A DNA stretch of 64,000 bases from Archegozetes longisetosus (GCA_018873245.2 JAEMBT020000004.1:1146573-1210572), one strand, 5' to 3'; counted from the stretch's first letter, positions 22,301 through 36,084 are shown. The notes: generated by a model from the sequence alone, not told the origin. Numbers and translations are program-made.

Positions 22301-25300
22301 TTAAGGCCTATACTAGGCTCGAAAAAAAGCGTTTCAATCAAAAAACTTTGAGTAAATTTTATTTTCGAACCTGAGTCTCGCTGAGATTCAGAGCTCGGGC
22401 CAATTCTTTCCGCTCGGCTCCAACCACATAATGATTTTTCTCGAACGCGTGCTCCAGTTTTAGTAGTTGATTTGGACTGAAAGCTGTTCGGATTCGCTTC
22501 GGTTTCCGAAATAATGGAGACAGAAACGCTGGGATAGCGGCCGGATGTATGTGAGGACCGAAAAACTGTGGATGTGTTGCCTCCATAGGTATTGGACCTC
22601 CCATTAAACCTATTTAGATGACAGAAAATTTACTATTTTTCGATTACTATAAAGCCCTTTAAAACGAAGCTTGAGGGGCCAAACGGTTTACTTCATTATA
22701 ACAAAATTGCTTTAATATTTCATTATAACGAGATTTTAATGTAGTATCTATTGATTTTATTGAAGATTCTCTTCAAATAATGAGATTTTTCTTATGAGAC
22801 TTGATAATTAGCTCAGTAACTAATAAATGTCTATTTTTTCAATTAAATGGTTTTCATTAATTTTTTCTTTTATAGATTTTTCCTCATTAAATAGTGATTA
22901 ATTATTGTTGAACCAATTCATTATAATTATTAGTTATGTTAACGAGATTTTTATTTTATAGTTGGTATTAAACCATTAATTAAACTAATTTTTATCACAT
23001 AACAAAAATAATTAAAATTTGCAGAAAAACTACAAAACCTCTGATAGTTTGGCATTGGTTAAGAATTTGACAAAATATTTGCATAAAGCACTTGAAAGCG
23101 TTTGTCCTTCTAAAACAAGAGAAAAGTGCATTTTGTTTGAAAGACACCAAAATTTAAATAAATACTTAAATAAATTGTTATGTTGTTGACTCTTAAGCAC
23201 AGCGTCGATAAGTATACGAAATATGCATTAATTTCGTACTAAAAAACAAAAAAAGTTCATAAAAAATATACACATCTCTTATCTGCCACTTATCTGACCT
23301 CAAGAGGCGTTTCGATTCGATTTGCGTGCAGTTAATGAATGGCTTTCAAAATAATAGTATTTTTTCAAACTATATGTTAAATATTGTTAAGCCCTATGTT
23401 TCAAATATACAAATTTTGGTACTTCTAAGCTAGTGATGAGTAGAATCACGAAAATTTGTTAGCGTGAAAATGATATCATTGCGTGCATTCTCTTCAGATA
23501 CAGACTTAACATGAGAGAAAAAATTGCTACTCGAATGCCCATCACTTGTTTGAAACGCTTGCCCACAAAGTGTCAATTTTATTATCACAGGTGTACACAC
23601 TTTAAGTATTGAATTATGCATTTAATTAAAATTGGGTTGCCTTTCGTTTGGCAGATATTTTCAATGTTTTTAACATCAATATCGGTAAATGATAACATTT
23701 TAAAGCTTGATATACAGGTTAATTGTTTTGTGTTGAACAGGCTTCTAATAAACGTTATATTCACAAACCTTTATTAGACTTTCAGATCATATAAAAGTTA
23801 TATTTTATCTGTTCAACAGAAATTTCAGTATGAGGTTCAATTCCCAATCAAATAGAAAAGTTAGGAGTTCTAATATTTTTGAAGATGGTATACAGGCTAA
23901 TCGTTTGTATTTAATAAGCTTTCAAGATAGCTTTGTTTCAACTATCAGTTATGGTTTATTGAACAATAACCATTATAGGAGGACATATCAAGTTTGTTTT
24001 GAGTAAGTATTTTCGTCGAAACGCGATTCAACCAAAAGTGGTATTAAAATTTCAGCCTTAAAAGAATTTTTCTAAACCTTTAATTGACATATTCGTTGAA
24101 TAATTTTTAATTGATTGACAATTAATGTTAAAATTGGCTTCAATTATTCGTTGCATATCAATGAAGTTTTGATAAAATCTTAAAAATGGGTCTAACCTTT
24201 ATAAGGAATTAAATAATTTTCGAAAATATTTTTCAATAATTATCTCTCTTGAAGCGAAAAAGTCAAATTATACAGACCTCAAATAGTTTGGAGAAAAATT
24301 ACTGAAAAATCGTCGAATAAAATAATGAATTATAAATTAATTCCTTATATATATAAAGCCTAATAACAAGTTTCACATACATGATAGTTATACCCACTTA
24401 AAGATTAATGATATAATTGTCACCATAACAGTGGAAAAAGTGTTTAGTGGCAGCAAATTGTTAATTAAAACATATGTTACTAAACATACACATAATATGA
24501 CACCAAATAAAGAAATACTATATTTAATAAATGAATTCAAACTAAAATATGTGACAGAAAACAATTAATAACTTTTTTCTGACTTTCTATATAGAAATTG
24601 AATATATTCGATATCTATGAAGAAAATAGTGAGAGAAAAACAATATGACATAAAATATGTATAGCGTTTTGTTATAACTTATAATTCAATATTCAGGCCG
24701 ATAGCAAAATATCGCATAATATGTGATCCATATGTGTGTGACATTCAATGCTATTAATCATGCTATCCATCAGTACTTGTGCCACAAATTGGCCACAATA
24801 TGAACACTTAAACAGTTACTACCAGAAATTACAGGTTTTTTAGCTCGAAATTTATTAATATTTAGTTTTAATAACTGTAATAAAAAGTTTCAAAAGTTTT
24901 ATTAGGAGCTAATCATTAGTTTTGAGGCAATTTTGGTATTTTTCTCGAGAAAAATCACATTAATTAAAGAAGTTGAATTCAATTTTATTTTATTTTAGCT
25001 TCAAGTCTCTTCATTTAATTATTTATTGCTAAATAAGTATAGAATTAATTGAGCAATTTCTAACTTGACAAAAATTCTATAGATTTTAATCTGAGTAAAT
25101 ATTTTGTTTTATCTTCACTCAGAAATGTTTGAGTACGCATAAAAATTATGTTTCGCTTAAAATTACTGACAATTTAATAGAAAGTTCTTCAATGAATGGA
25201 AACCCATTCAGATTTTTAATTGTAATTTATAGCTAGATATCAAATGTTTAGTCTAGGATTTTATCAGAAATAAATACAATTATAAACACATAAATCTATG

Positions 25301-28003
25301 GATAACCAGAGAGTATATAGTTTTTTTATCCAATCATTAAAAATAATTTATTTACAAAATTAAAATAAATTACTTTTTTATCTCTATTCAGACCTTTCAG
25401 ATTTCATTTCTAACAAATCCTGAATTTTTTTTATGTCCTATTAACACGATCGTTAACTCGAAAAAGCTATTCTACAATAGGAGGACAAAAAATCTTAAGC
25501 TTCAAAAAACAGATGCCTCAATAGCCAAAGGCCTCTATAACTGATTCAGAGCCCAATTAAACTGCTATTGATATCGGTTTTAAGGATGAATTTGCTTTTC
25601 TATTTCTCTACAACTGTCTATTGAATGGATATTTAATTTATTAAATTAATTAAATTATAGTGCCTTGTATTATACGTATTCTAGAGACTAGATATGACTT
25701 AATATATAGTAGTAAATGTTTTCCTGTTATACACTTTTAAATCTAGACATATATCATTGGAATGATTGCCTAAAATCAGAGGAGATCGGTAAAAACTTTC
25801 AACTTATTTACTGATTAATTGAATTATTGATCATTGGTTTCGTTGCTTTTTAAGGTTTTTTGTTTTTACTTAGCATCAAACTCTTTTTTTCTTCTAATGA
25901 ACAAAGTTATTCTCATTAATCATCAGATATTATAATTAGTAAATTCTTCCGTATTTTTCAAGTTTATAATTGATGTTAAGTAATTGTTATGCAAGACTGA
26001 AACAGACAATAGTATTAAGATTTACTATAAGTTTACTGATAGTCAATTACTTAACTGTAAAACTAGTTTGAAAAATGGATCTATTTTCAAGTTAAATAAA
26101 TATTTTATAAAAAAAATCTCTCTAAATCGATAGAAAAGCAATTTTTATATCAATTTGAATAAGGTGTTGAAAACTTCCTAAGAGTAGAATCGGTTTCCAT
26201 TTGAGTAGAGTATTTACAGTTTATTTACACTAAAAATTAAAACAGCTTTCATGACTTTTTTCGCGTAAAACTTATTTGTATTCTTCAAAAGTGAGACAAA
26301 TTTCAAAGCATATGATTTGGGAGAAGAAAGAGAACAAAAAACAAGTTTTTTCATTCTTAACAAATACCGTAAAAATCTTCAGCAAATAAGTAATAATAAT
26401 GTGTTAGGATTTTTAGTATGCATGCAGTCATGTATACAAGGCTTTTATGCCCAATGGCTATACCAGTAGTCAATAATAATAACAATAATAAACTTTTATA
26501 TAATAAATACTGTTATGTAATAGTAAAATGTTTTTCCCTCTCAATATGTTTCTGACTATGAGTTGTTTTAAGTACCATCTAAAGCGAGCCCAAAAACAAA
26601 TCTCTAAACTGGATGTCAATGATTGGAATAATAAGAGTCTCACGAGTCAAGAGAACTACTAGTTCTTAAGCATTAATATCAATGACAGAAATCTTAACAA
26701 ATAGTAATTTACTATTCGTTTAACAAGTAATGAAAAATTTTCAGACTTTTGTTTAGGTAATAGGTTTTTGAATAGAATTTACTGATAGACTTTATTAATG
26801 GAAAAACTTGTGTATAAGAGACAAAAATTATTCTTAAGGTTTGAAAACATGACCAGTAATTGCAGTCTTTAGTTTTTATGTATTAGAGTCAGTCATAGAA
26901 ATTACTACTAATATCAGGCTCTGTTTGACAGTTAAGCGATAGAAAAAAAACACTCAACATGTTCAGAAAAAATTTTGATATAGGTTTTTTAGGGAACTAT
27001 AACACGAAGTTATAATTATATATTGATAGGAAAATCAAATGTTGATAACAGAAATAAAGATTTTTAGCCTTATTTTTCAAGTCATATCACTAATCATGTT
27101 ATGTCTCAACTTATTTCTTGGTTGAAAAGTCAATTAGATATCGGAAAAACGGTAATTACATTAAGAAATACTACATGCAATTATGAAAGATTTTGATAAC
27201 TTAAATAAATTTTAAGTCTAATACTTAAACATTATCTAAACGAATGACAATAAAATGAAAATCTGTTTGTCTATGTTCCAAAAGAGCTAGAATTTTCTCT
27301 AAAATAATAATAATATATATTTCAATTGCATAACTATTGGCTCTCTTGCGTCACTTTTCATCAAAAGTGCCACAAAATTAGATACCTTCTTTCCTACCCA
27401 AACATTATTTGAGTACTCTTTATATCCAAAAAATCTTTATGCTAAAAAAGTTTTTGAATACCTTTTATATCCAAAAGTTTTTTACTTAAATTTCAAAAAA
27501 CCTTATTTTACGAGATTCTGAAAGAACTTACCAGGAAACCTTTGATGAGGACTAAGAAAGCGATGTCTTTGCGCCATAAATAAGGGATACATCGCTGAAT
27601 AATTATTAAAACCCGACATATTGTTGGCCATTTCACTATTAACTGAGTTCATGGGTTGACATCTGGACAACAATAGTTGTTGATAATGAGCGGCCATTAG
27701 CTGATTGGCGGTCACCGATGATGATGACGACGAAGAAGAAGATGAAGCCGATGGAATATGTGCTTGAGATGAAGGCGATTGGGATGAGGGGTGACATGGG
27801 ATCGGGTGTCGGATAAGGTGCTGAGGATTAGGTGCAGAAGAGTTTAGTGATGATGATGGAGATGATGGCGGAGTTGTGTCCACATTGAGATCGTCCTCAT
27901 CTACATCTGAGTTATCATTATGTCCGTCGCCTACTATGGCATCGATACTGAAGTTTAGCTTTGGCTTAATTACTTCTTCGCTATCGGACATGAATGGCAT
28001 CAT
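15448..28003 (-). CDS. ems: EMX/empty spiracles-family homeobox transcription factor, downstream copy (three exons, 290 aa)
   Basis: Predicted nuclear DNA-binding protein. Joined exons are 28003-27532, 22609-22371 and 15609-15448 on the minus strand. Introns have GT..AG ends and matching phases (phase 1, then phase 0), giving 290 residues. Residues 16-25 hold an eh1-like motif ([10 protein letters not shown]), the equivalent of the EMX N-terminal motif and possibly a Groucho contact. A serine run lies near residues 87-96. A hexapeptide-like Tyr-Pro-Leu-Phe-Met is at 139-143. The homeodomain is residues 194-253, with Phe8, Leu16, Trp48, Phe49, Gln50, Asn51 and Arg53 all present; it starts Lys-Arg-Ile-Arg-Thr-Ala-Phe and ends Arg-Thr-Lys-His-Lys-Arg-Gln-Lys. 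The 37-residue tail is rich in Asp and Glu. The intron between homeodomain residues 44 and 45 is the position used in vertebrate EMX genes. The start is chosen because the paralogue also begins Met-Met-Pro. The family assignment is firm; which copy is orthologous to fly ems and which to E5 is undecided. Confidence 0.93.
16964..17233. mobile_element. MITE-like element in intron 2 of the downstream EMX-family gene
   Basis: The ends TAGGGTTGCTAACCTTT and AAAAGTTGGCAACCCTA are inverted repeats with two differences. They resemble hAT-type ends, but the flanking octamers match only partly (5 of 8), so the superfamily is a guess. Internal words such as GTGTTCTG and CCAGACTT recur. Confidence 0.55.
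19341..19376 (+). repeat. (CT)n microsatellite in intron 2
   Basis: 36 bases of CT; it reads (AG)n in the homeobox pre-mRNA. Confidence 0.96.
22371..22609 (-). CDS. ems: Exon 2 of the downstream EMX-family gene (homeodomain positions 1-44)
   Basis: 239 bases. The acceptor TAAATAG lies at 22610 and upward; the first two bases complete the split Gly codon from exon 1. The exon encodes a Pro/His-rich linker, then the homeodomain from residue 1 to Gln44 (Ser-Glu-Thr-Gln). The donor is GTTCG, weaker than consensus but with GT at the expected codon boundary. Read-through into the intron would add Val-Arg-Lys and then stop. Confidence 0.94.
22610..27531 (-). other. Intron 1 of the downstream EMX-family gene (4922 bp)
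   Basis: Phase-1 intron at the conserved Gly before the homeodomain. It is almost uniformly AT-rich. The part nearest exon 2 (22680-22740) has two Tigger-like CATTATAACGAGATTTTA terminal motifs, and 23690-23960 holds two diverged direct copies of a TATACAGG-TAAT-GTTTGT stretch. No coding sequence was seen. Confidence 0.85.
22685..22740. mobile_element. Tigger-like terminal motifs next to homeobox exon 2
   Basis: TTCATTATAACAAAATTGCT and TTCATTATAACGAGATTTTA occur in the same orientation within 80-130 bases of the exon 2 acceptor. Probably remains of the same family seen at 38062 and 54842. Confidence 0.4.
27532..28003 (-). CDS. ems: Exon 1 of the downstream EMX-family gene
   Basis: 472 bases encode residues 1-157 and the first base of a Gly codon. 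The donor after Arg-Phe-Pro-G is GTAAGT, a strong consensus. The exon carries the eh1-like motif, a Pro/Ser-rich linker, a run of serines (agc/tca-type codons, partly a GAN-type repeat on the DNA level) and the Tyr-Pro-Leu-Phe-Met motif followed by a His-Arg-Phe-Leu stretch typical of the EMX pre-homeodomain region. If the reading frame ran past the donor it would stop after eight more residues, which supports the splice site. Confidence 0.92.
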
Positions 28004-28371
28004 ATTTTTGGACTAATACTATTTTTTCAAGTCTAGGTGGCAAAACTATTTTTAGGGCTAAAAAGTTTCAGAGCAGACTTATAATCAATTAAAATCTTTT
28101 TGAGCTGAATTTCAAAAAGCTATTGATCTTGAAATTAAGTTATTACGGATTGAAAGTTGCTTTATGTCGACTAAAACACTACACAATTCGCACATCACTT
28201 ATGTTTTTCTCAAATACTTCTGACAAAAATACTTTATTTTTCAGGTCTTAATCGATAAGCACTTGAGCCTTAATCACAAGAAATAGTTCTTCAGAAAAAA
28301 TGAAAACTATACGAAAAAACTTTTTCTATTAACTACCGAAGAGAGAAAATGAATGATAAGCTTAGCGTCAA

Positions 28372-28401
28372 TGAGGAGAGAGAACTAGAAAGAGATATAT
28401 A
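28372..28401 (-). promoter_or_regulatory. Candidate core promoter of the downstream EMX-family gene
   Basis: On the minus strand TATATATC (28401-28394) is followed 29 bases later by an initiator-like CCTCATTG whose A is at 28372. This spacing fits an arthropod TATA/Inr promoter and would give a 5' UTR of about 370 bases. A second candidate, TATATAGC at 28528 with ACAGTTT 33 bases downstream, lies in a less AT-rich stretch (28440-28640). The two cannot be ranked without transcript data. Confidence 0.3.
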
Positions 28402-31400
28402 ATACTCATGAAGAGAAAAAAGTTCTGAAGCAATGGTTTTGCGAACAGAATCTCGATTGACATCACTCATAGGCGATGCCCGATTGGCTCAAACTGTAAA
28501 CGCCTTAAAACTCCACCCAAGCTATATACGAGAGGCTTATATGTGAAACATCTCTCTTCATGAGGTCTATCAATGAAAATGGTTTCGAAACCACTTCTCG
28601 ATTGTATGGATTCGATCAGTGAGTGAGTTGGAGATGTTAACGATATGGGGAATTGAGAGGAAATGAGGGATTTTAACACTTTTTTACGCTTACTTTAATT
28701 GCTTAATGATTTTGCTAAACTGGAAGTCCTATCAATTAATGTATATTTTTTCTACTGCTAATATTTTTCACATTTCAAGACTTTCCTGCTATTTATTCAA
28801 TAAACGGTAGAAAGAGTTTTGATTGTTTTTTAGTTAAAAATAATATATGAATATTTTTTGAAGTTTACTTTTAAAAACTGATTTTATTACTGAATAGGTT
28901 TTAGGGTATTGGTATAAGTTAATATTTTGCACATTCTTCACTGTGAATTTCAAGTTAAAATCTATTCAAGGGGTTCATCAAAACTTTTTCGCTCAAAAAT
29001 CATCCAATCTTTTGCACTGATTCTACGCTATAATAAAATAAAAAATGTTATCTAACTCAAGAATTTGACGAAATTTAAGGTTTAAAAATTTTATGATTTA
29101 TTTTCATTCAATAAAACTATTTAGAAAAAACTTGTCTACAGAACATGAATACTTATGTTGATAAGTGCCGTGTTATATCACATTATTAGTAATTTGTGTC
29201 TATTTTTCACAAATTCACTCATGTATTACATAATAGAAGTTAAGAGAACTCTAAAGTCTTCATAACTAATTGGCGTAAAGTATTATTAATGCAAATGATA
29301 AGCAATAATAAGGAGTTTTTCTTTTTGTGTTCATTTAACGTGTAGAAAAAGTTTGAAAAATAGTTTAAATAATAGTTTTTTAAATTAAAAATAGTTGAGA
29401 AAAGTCTTATTTTCCATTTTTATTATTCTTTCTGAAGACGTGAAATAATTTGACAGAAGATTTTAAATGGAAATAAAAACTCAAATAATGATTAAGTCTA
29501 TTAATGCTAAAATTATAATTTCATTGTCAATTATTACTACCATTATAGTATTTTCCACTTATATCTCGCTTGAAAGGCAGTAATCTCTTGGAGATCATGA
29601 GAATCTTAAGTCTTTTTACAACGAAGTCATGTTTGACTAATGATAGAAGAAAATTATTCATTTAAAGAAAATGCTTTTGTCACTTGTGAAACGAATTGCT
29701 TAAAAAGTTGTTCATTCTTTCATTCTCATAACAAACATTTTAAATTTATCACTTATTGGTGTCAATCACATCAGATTTTGACGAAATTAATAGTAATTTT
29801 TGTTGATTTGCATCTAAATGATTTATAATCAGAAAATTGTTGTCAAAGTACACTATATGACCACTAATGAGGACTATTAAGTTTAATTAAAATTTTTTCA
29901 GTTTATTAAACTTGAAAAGCCTAGAAATACATCTGCGATTAGATATAAATAGGGGACACCCGATAAAAATTTTAAAATAATAGATAAAGATGCTAGATTA
30001 AGAAGTAATAAATTTTTTAAAATAAATTATCAAAATTTTGGTAGACAAGAGTTGATTATTTTATGGAAAGTTTGTGAAGTTTTCAATATTTAAAACATTA
30101 AAACGAAGTAATCTTGAATTCTGGCAAGTTTAAAAACATTTCAATGTTATCATCGCAACAGTGCTTTTAATATTTTATTGAACTACAGGTTCACTAAATA
30201 CTGACTGCGAAAATAATTAGAAATTTCTTAATTTTTATTCACTATTAAGTCATATCTTTTTTTGCAATTGGAAAATACTTAAAATCATTAATTATTTCGA
30301 AATCATATAGAGTTTAACTTTATTTAAGCATCAGTTTAAACCTAGGCTTCAAAACCCGTGTCTCACAGTTTGAACGTCTATTAAGAAAAAACTGAAAATA
30401 AAGAAAATCTTTCAAAATGACATCTATACAAGCATTTGTACAATTTGAGAAATAACATAAATTTTGTCGTGTTCCGAGCAACAGAAAAGTTGTCTAACAA
30501 TCGTAAACAATTTTTAACTGCTAGAAAACTATTTTTAATAAGAACTAACAAGAAAATAACAATAAAAACCTTTAGGGAAACCATTCAAGCATTTTGTTGG
30601 ATAACTAATTATAGAGATTATTATCTATAATAAGTGAAAATTCGTTTACAAGCACCGCAAACGATTAGAAGAAAAAATGTCGTCATTCAATCGTGTCTTA
30701 TGATAGATAATAATGCAATTGTTATTAAAGTTTTAACATCTTTTAATAAATATGACGTGACGTCCAACTGTTGCCGAGAAAATCTAATACAAAATTATTT
30801 ATAATTGCGTTTTCGCAACTAATATATAACAGAAATTGAAAATCAATTTTAAAGAATACTAATTTTGTAAATTTTAAACTTTTTATGTCATTGAAAACTC
30901 ATTTTTATGGCATTCAGCAATAAAATATATGTCAAACATGACTATTTCTCAAATTTTTTGTTATTTTGATTGCGTGAAAAAAACTATTAATATTTAAAAG
31001 TACCGATAATTTGTCGAATCATATTCTGTTTCCATTACTCAAAGTTAAGAACTATTAATTGTCTATTGAAGTAGAAATACTTGAACGTAAATTACGAGCG
31101 CGTGTTTAAGTCATACTTGACTAAATCTTTTTTCCTAAATACTGTTTTCGGGTTCTTTGAACTATTATTTTAGTCGTAAAATTGAGAAAAATTATACAAA
31201 TTAATAGACTACTGATTACTTAGTAACCATTAGTCTATTTATTGCCGTCATATTCGTGTAATTCAATTATCGGTTTTCAGTTTGCGGCACAAATTCTCAT
31301 TTAATGTATGGAAATATATTTTTTCTCATGAACAAATTTATTTTTGTATTACGATATCGCATTTGTTCAATAACGTGAAAAAATAATTACTCAATTTAAT

Positions 31401-32220
31401 CACTGATAATTAACTTTAAAAAAATTGACATTTACCAATCTTAACAAAACTTTTGACCAAAGAATTGGCTTTTAATACTTAATACAAAGTTTTGTTGTAT
31501 GAAATGTGAACAATTTTCAAATAAATGAAAACATTATTTTATTTGAAAAATTTCATCTGTTTTATGATCAGATTCACATTTTGAACGTTTTAAATTCATA
31601 ACTATTCACTTATACTATGAATAGACGGTAATAACAATCAAAAGAAGCTATCATTTCTCAAAATACAGTTTAAAATTAAATGCCTTTCAAAAGAATGGGC
31701 AGAACTCTCAATAGGGTTAACTATATAGAAGCTAAAGAATCTTCCTATCAATTCTATGCTTGAGGCAAAGCAAAAAAAACTTTCAAAAATAAATATTACA
31801 CTTATTTCTATGCGTTTCTCAACAAAGGAGGGAAAAAGGATTGCTATAAAAGAAAAATTAGTAGTGATTAAGAGTTATGTCTTTTTTCACTTCCAATTTT
31901 CTGTCTTAAGAAAGAAAGAAATAGTTTTGAACTAGAAGTAAGTGCAGAGAAAATAAATTATGTTTGAAGAAGAATAATATATATGAAGGAATTCAAGCAG
32001 TGCTTCTAAAGCTCAAAACATATAACGTGTTTAACTACTTCTTGGTGTTCATTAGCCGCTATATAAACACTGTATGTCCGAAAAACCACTCATAGGAATG
32101 ACATAATTAATGGATTGTAGTCTAGGAATGAATCTCTCTCAAAAAATTTCTCAAAGACTACCTTAACTGCTATACTAGTAACTCTAGCACTTATCACGCT
32201 TTTGACACAAAATTTGCACA

Positions 32221-32224
<4 letters not shown>

Positions 32225-32252
<28 letters not shown>
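32225..32252 (+). repeat. (CT)n microsatellite
   Basis: About 28 bases of TC. Confidence 0.96.
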
Positions 32253-32256
<4 letters not shown>

Positions 32257-35200
32257 CGATGGGCGAAACCCCATATAGAAAAAGAATTTATTCAAAAAGA
32301 GTAACTAATCTTTTGCACAAAACTAAAGATAACAACAGCGAAACATTTATATATCGAGTTCGGGGCAATTTTTGGCCCAACAATTTGTGTGACTTTGCTC
32401 CTAAAGAGGAGGACGGCTTTCGAAATACCCCTTCATTTTTCTAGTTTCAAAGTACTCTTTCAGGCAGTTCTTGGAATTGGCATAACTGCTAATGATCCTA
32501 GAGTTTGATGCGTTAAGTCTTGTTTGTTTTCTTTACTTTTTTCAACAGTAAACTTATGCCTAACTTATGCAATAATTGCCTTTTTTGAGCATAACATTTT
32601 TTCAATACAGACACCCCTCTCTTTATTGTTATTATTACTGCGCTTAAACTTATGACTATTTATTAGCCAAAGCGAAAATTTGTCGGGAATTTTTCCTCTT
32701 AACACGTAATTTGAAACTCGATTTTTTGTTCATTAAGAATGACAGAATTTTAGCTCAAAAAGAAAAATTCTTTTATTAAAATAACCACAAAAAATCATTA
32801 CCTATCGACTATGAAATTGCCAAAAATATTCCGATTATAAACAATCGTTAACAAACCACTCGAAAAAAGATTTTAATCTTTCATAAGATTTATTTTTGAG
32901 ATTCTCAAATGAATTATCGCTTAACTTTAGTAAATATTTATGGAAACAAAAGCTATATTAAATGACTTCGACTGTGGCTTCTTAGTGTGTTTTAGAGTTT
33001 AATAAAAATTAAACCTAATATATATGAAGTCATGTTTTTTGAGAGTACTCATTGACCCGAAATATAAGGAATGCGTGGGATTTCTGAATCTTTAATCTAG
33101 TGTTAAATCTCTTTTTTTGAAAATATACTGAAAATATGCCACTTGTTTATTATCACTGACATGATAGATATTATTCAACCGCCAAACTAATGTGATATCT
33201 GCTAATACTTAATACCAGAAATAGTTAGTTAGAGAAAAAATTATGGCTAATAAACGAAATCTTTGAGGGAAAGAAAAATTTTTTCGGAGAAAAAAGCTTT
33301 TTCTTGCTTTAAATTAATGTGAATTATGTTTAAGTTCATATAATATATCTTAAAATAATGAGATTTGTGTTATACAATATTTATTAGTGATACTACAGTG
33401 GAATCGGAGGAAAGAAAAGTTTTGAAATGTTTTCGAAATTTTCTGATTATTGAATATTTTGGAAATTTTTGGATATTTCTTATTAAATGTTTTGTAAATT
33501 AAAGGAATATTATTTGGTTTTGAGTTAAGACAAAATTTTCTATTAATAAAAATTTGGTTGCATTTAAAAAGATTTCACTGTACTGTAAGAAAAAATTTTC
33601 TGTTTCTCTCTCATGATCGCCATATGAATGGCGATATCTAATTTGGAAATCTCTTTAAAATAAATAATACTATTTCTGAAAAGTAGAAGATAATTTATTG
33701 TAAACACTCATAAAAATTGAAAAATTTCCTCAAAAGATAGCATAAGAAAAATGAAAGTAAAGATCGAGAGAAGCCTTTTTTTACAGAAAAATGGCTTCAA
33801 AGCGATTGCTAATTACTAATTCACAGAACAATACTCAAAATAAAGCAAATAATAATCATAACAATAAAAAAGTTTACACTTGCAAAAGCCTTTCTTCTTG
33901 GAGAATGTTTACAAAGTTTGAAGTGTGTAATAGATATCACAATATGAGAGGAGAGAAAAATATGTAAATTATAGCTGTTTTACAGTTTGCTTATCCTATT
34001 ATTTCTTAGTATTTCTTTCACTCCACAGGCCATCAAATTGAATGAATATCTCATTTTCAAGTCTGAAAAAAGAGATTTCATTATGAATTCCGCCCCAATC
34101 GTCAAATAGAAGAACTTTAGACATCGCTGAAGCTGTTTCTGAAGTCATAGATTGAGAGAACGAGGGATAGTATAGGAAAATATATCACGAAATAAATGCC
34201 AAAATATGTTTAGGTTTTTTGAGTGTTTTTGTCTATAGCTTTCAATATAACAAAATAATAATAAAACTCTCATTACTCTAATATGCATTATAATAGAAGA
34301 AAATCGTGAATTTATGCTTTCCTTTAGACTGTGTTTGATTTTAAGCTTCGGTCTATGGTTAATTGTGTGTTAAGTTTTAGGGCTTGTAGAATTTCTTGAG
34401 ATTTTTGCAATCATTTTCCGAAACTTATTTGTTTATTATTTTATTTTATTTATTTATTTTTTGATAACCATTATCAATTTTCGTATGTAGAATTTTTGAT
34501 ATGTTGAATATGATATCGATTTTTCTATCTTACTCAAAATTAAAACCTATTAAGACCTAACCTTCTTGTGCATAAAAGTGATTATTTCATAAGTTCGTTT
34601 AATTTACAATCCTTTTCCATTCAAAAGATCAGTTTTTCAAAAGTATTCAGAAATGTTAAACATATTTTGATTCATCACTTACTCAATCAAATGAAATTTA
34701 TCACTTACTCAGTTGAAGTTGGGCCAAAAGCTGTAATCAAATAATATAAAAGTTTGAAAAGATTATGAAATCTCAATAGCTAAGAAAGACTGGTTGTAAT
34801 GAACGTTGAATACCTAGATTTGAACTGATTTTATGAATGAAAATCTGTATAATTAAGATCAATGCTAAACTAAATAAAGAACTCGAATCTAAAGCATATA
34901 ATTAAAATATTTTTTATCCTTAAACATATTTCATGATTAAAACCTATCATTTACCGAAAACACATTTTTCCGGTAATTTTACGATCACTTTACTCATCGA
35001 AATGAATGGGGAGTTAACAGAAATGCCTATTATGTTGAGGATCGGGTCTGCTGTTAATCTGCCATCAGTTTATGGCTATATCTTTATTGAGGCACTTATT
35101 TTTCATACCATTTCTTTCATGTCTAAAATTTTTTATTCTATGGAAAACATAATTTTCTTCTCTATTTAAGTTAGTGTCTGATGATTGGTCAATAAGCACC

Positions 35201-36021
35201 CCATACAGTGAAGTGATGCACATAAATGGCAATCAATGCCTATCATATGCTATTAAAAGGTGAACAAAATTTTAAATGTCAATAATGTTCAAAAGAAAAG
35301 ACTGTATGAAATTTTATGCGATCTTTGGGCCTGAAGTTTAAGCTCAAAATAACTAACGAGCCTATCATCGACTTCTCTCTCGCTATTCATATGTTAGTTA
35401 AAAGTCGTTTTAGAAAATTTTTATACTAGTAATCATCTAAGGTTCAAACCCTTATTCTAAGCTCGAGTTTGAGTCACTTTCGTATGAAATGGTTTAAACT
35501 CAGGTTTTTAAAAATAGTTGGCTGTTTAGACTCCAATTATTTGAAGAATAGAAACAAGGTATCTTTAGAAGAGTGACAATCTCTGAACAAATTATTTCAT
35601 TTATTCAGCCGTTGTCTGCAGTGAGCACATTTAAAAACTAAATGATTGACAAATAATTGTGAGGTAATAGATCTTTCGCTATTTAAGGCAATATTAGTTT
35701 ACGCGGTGACTACGAAAATGATATGTAATTATGGTAATAATTTATGACACTATCATTAACACAAAATTTATTTATTTTCAAACAAGAAATTGTGGATTTC
35801 TTCAATTCAAGCTATAATTTAAGAGAGTGTTAACTTTTCTAAACTTCTGAAAACTTTTCTTTCAAGTAGACACTCTTTAAATAAAAAATAGTTTTATGAT
35901 ACAAAGCAAAGCAGAGAGAATTGGATCTGATTTCAAAAAAGGTTTGATTTCTTCCCAAGAAACTCGAGTTTCTCGCAGAACTTGAGTCTCCTCTGGGCTC
36001 GAGCTTTGCAAAAGTTTAGAG

Positions 36022-36023
<2 letters not shown>

Positions 36024-36084
<61 letters not shown>

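Larger units (their letters stand above)
15610..22370 (-). other. Intron 2 of the downstream EMX-family gene (6761 bp)
   Basis: It splits the homeobox between codons 44 and 45. It contains a 270-bp MITE-like element (16964-17233), a (CT)n tract (19341-19376), a pair of CACGTCCAC repeats (near 20127-20162) and a stretch of higher sequence complexity around 18240-18700. No other exon was recognised; small open frames in it look random and AT-driven. Confidence 0.85.

Noticed and set aside
28467..28679. 70-codon minus-strand frame upstream of the downstream EMX-family gene
   Set aside because: It sits in the promoter region, shows no domain, and ends before the start codon; the lower AT content is better explained by regulatory sequence.
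35439..35465. AGGTTCAAACCC resembling a tRNA T-arm
   Set aside because: No matching acceptor, D or anticodon arms around it.
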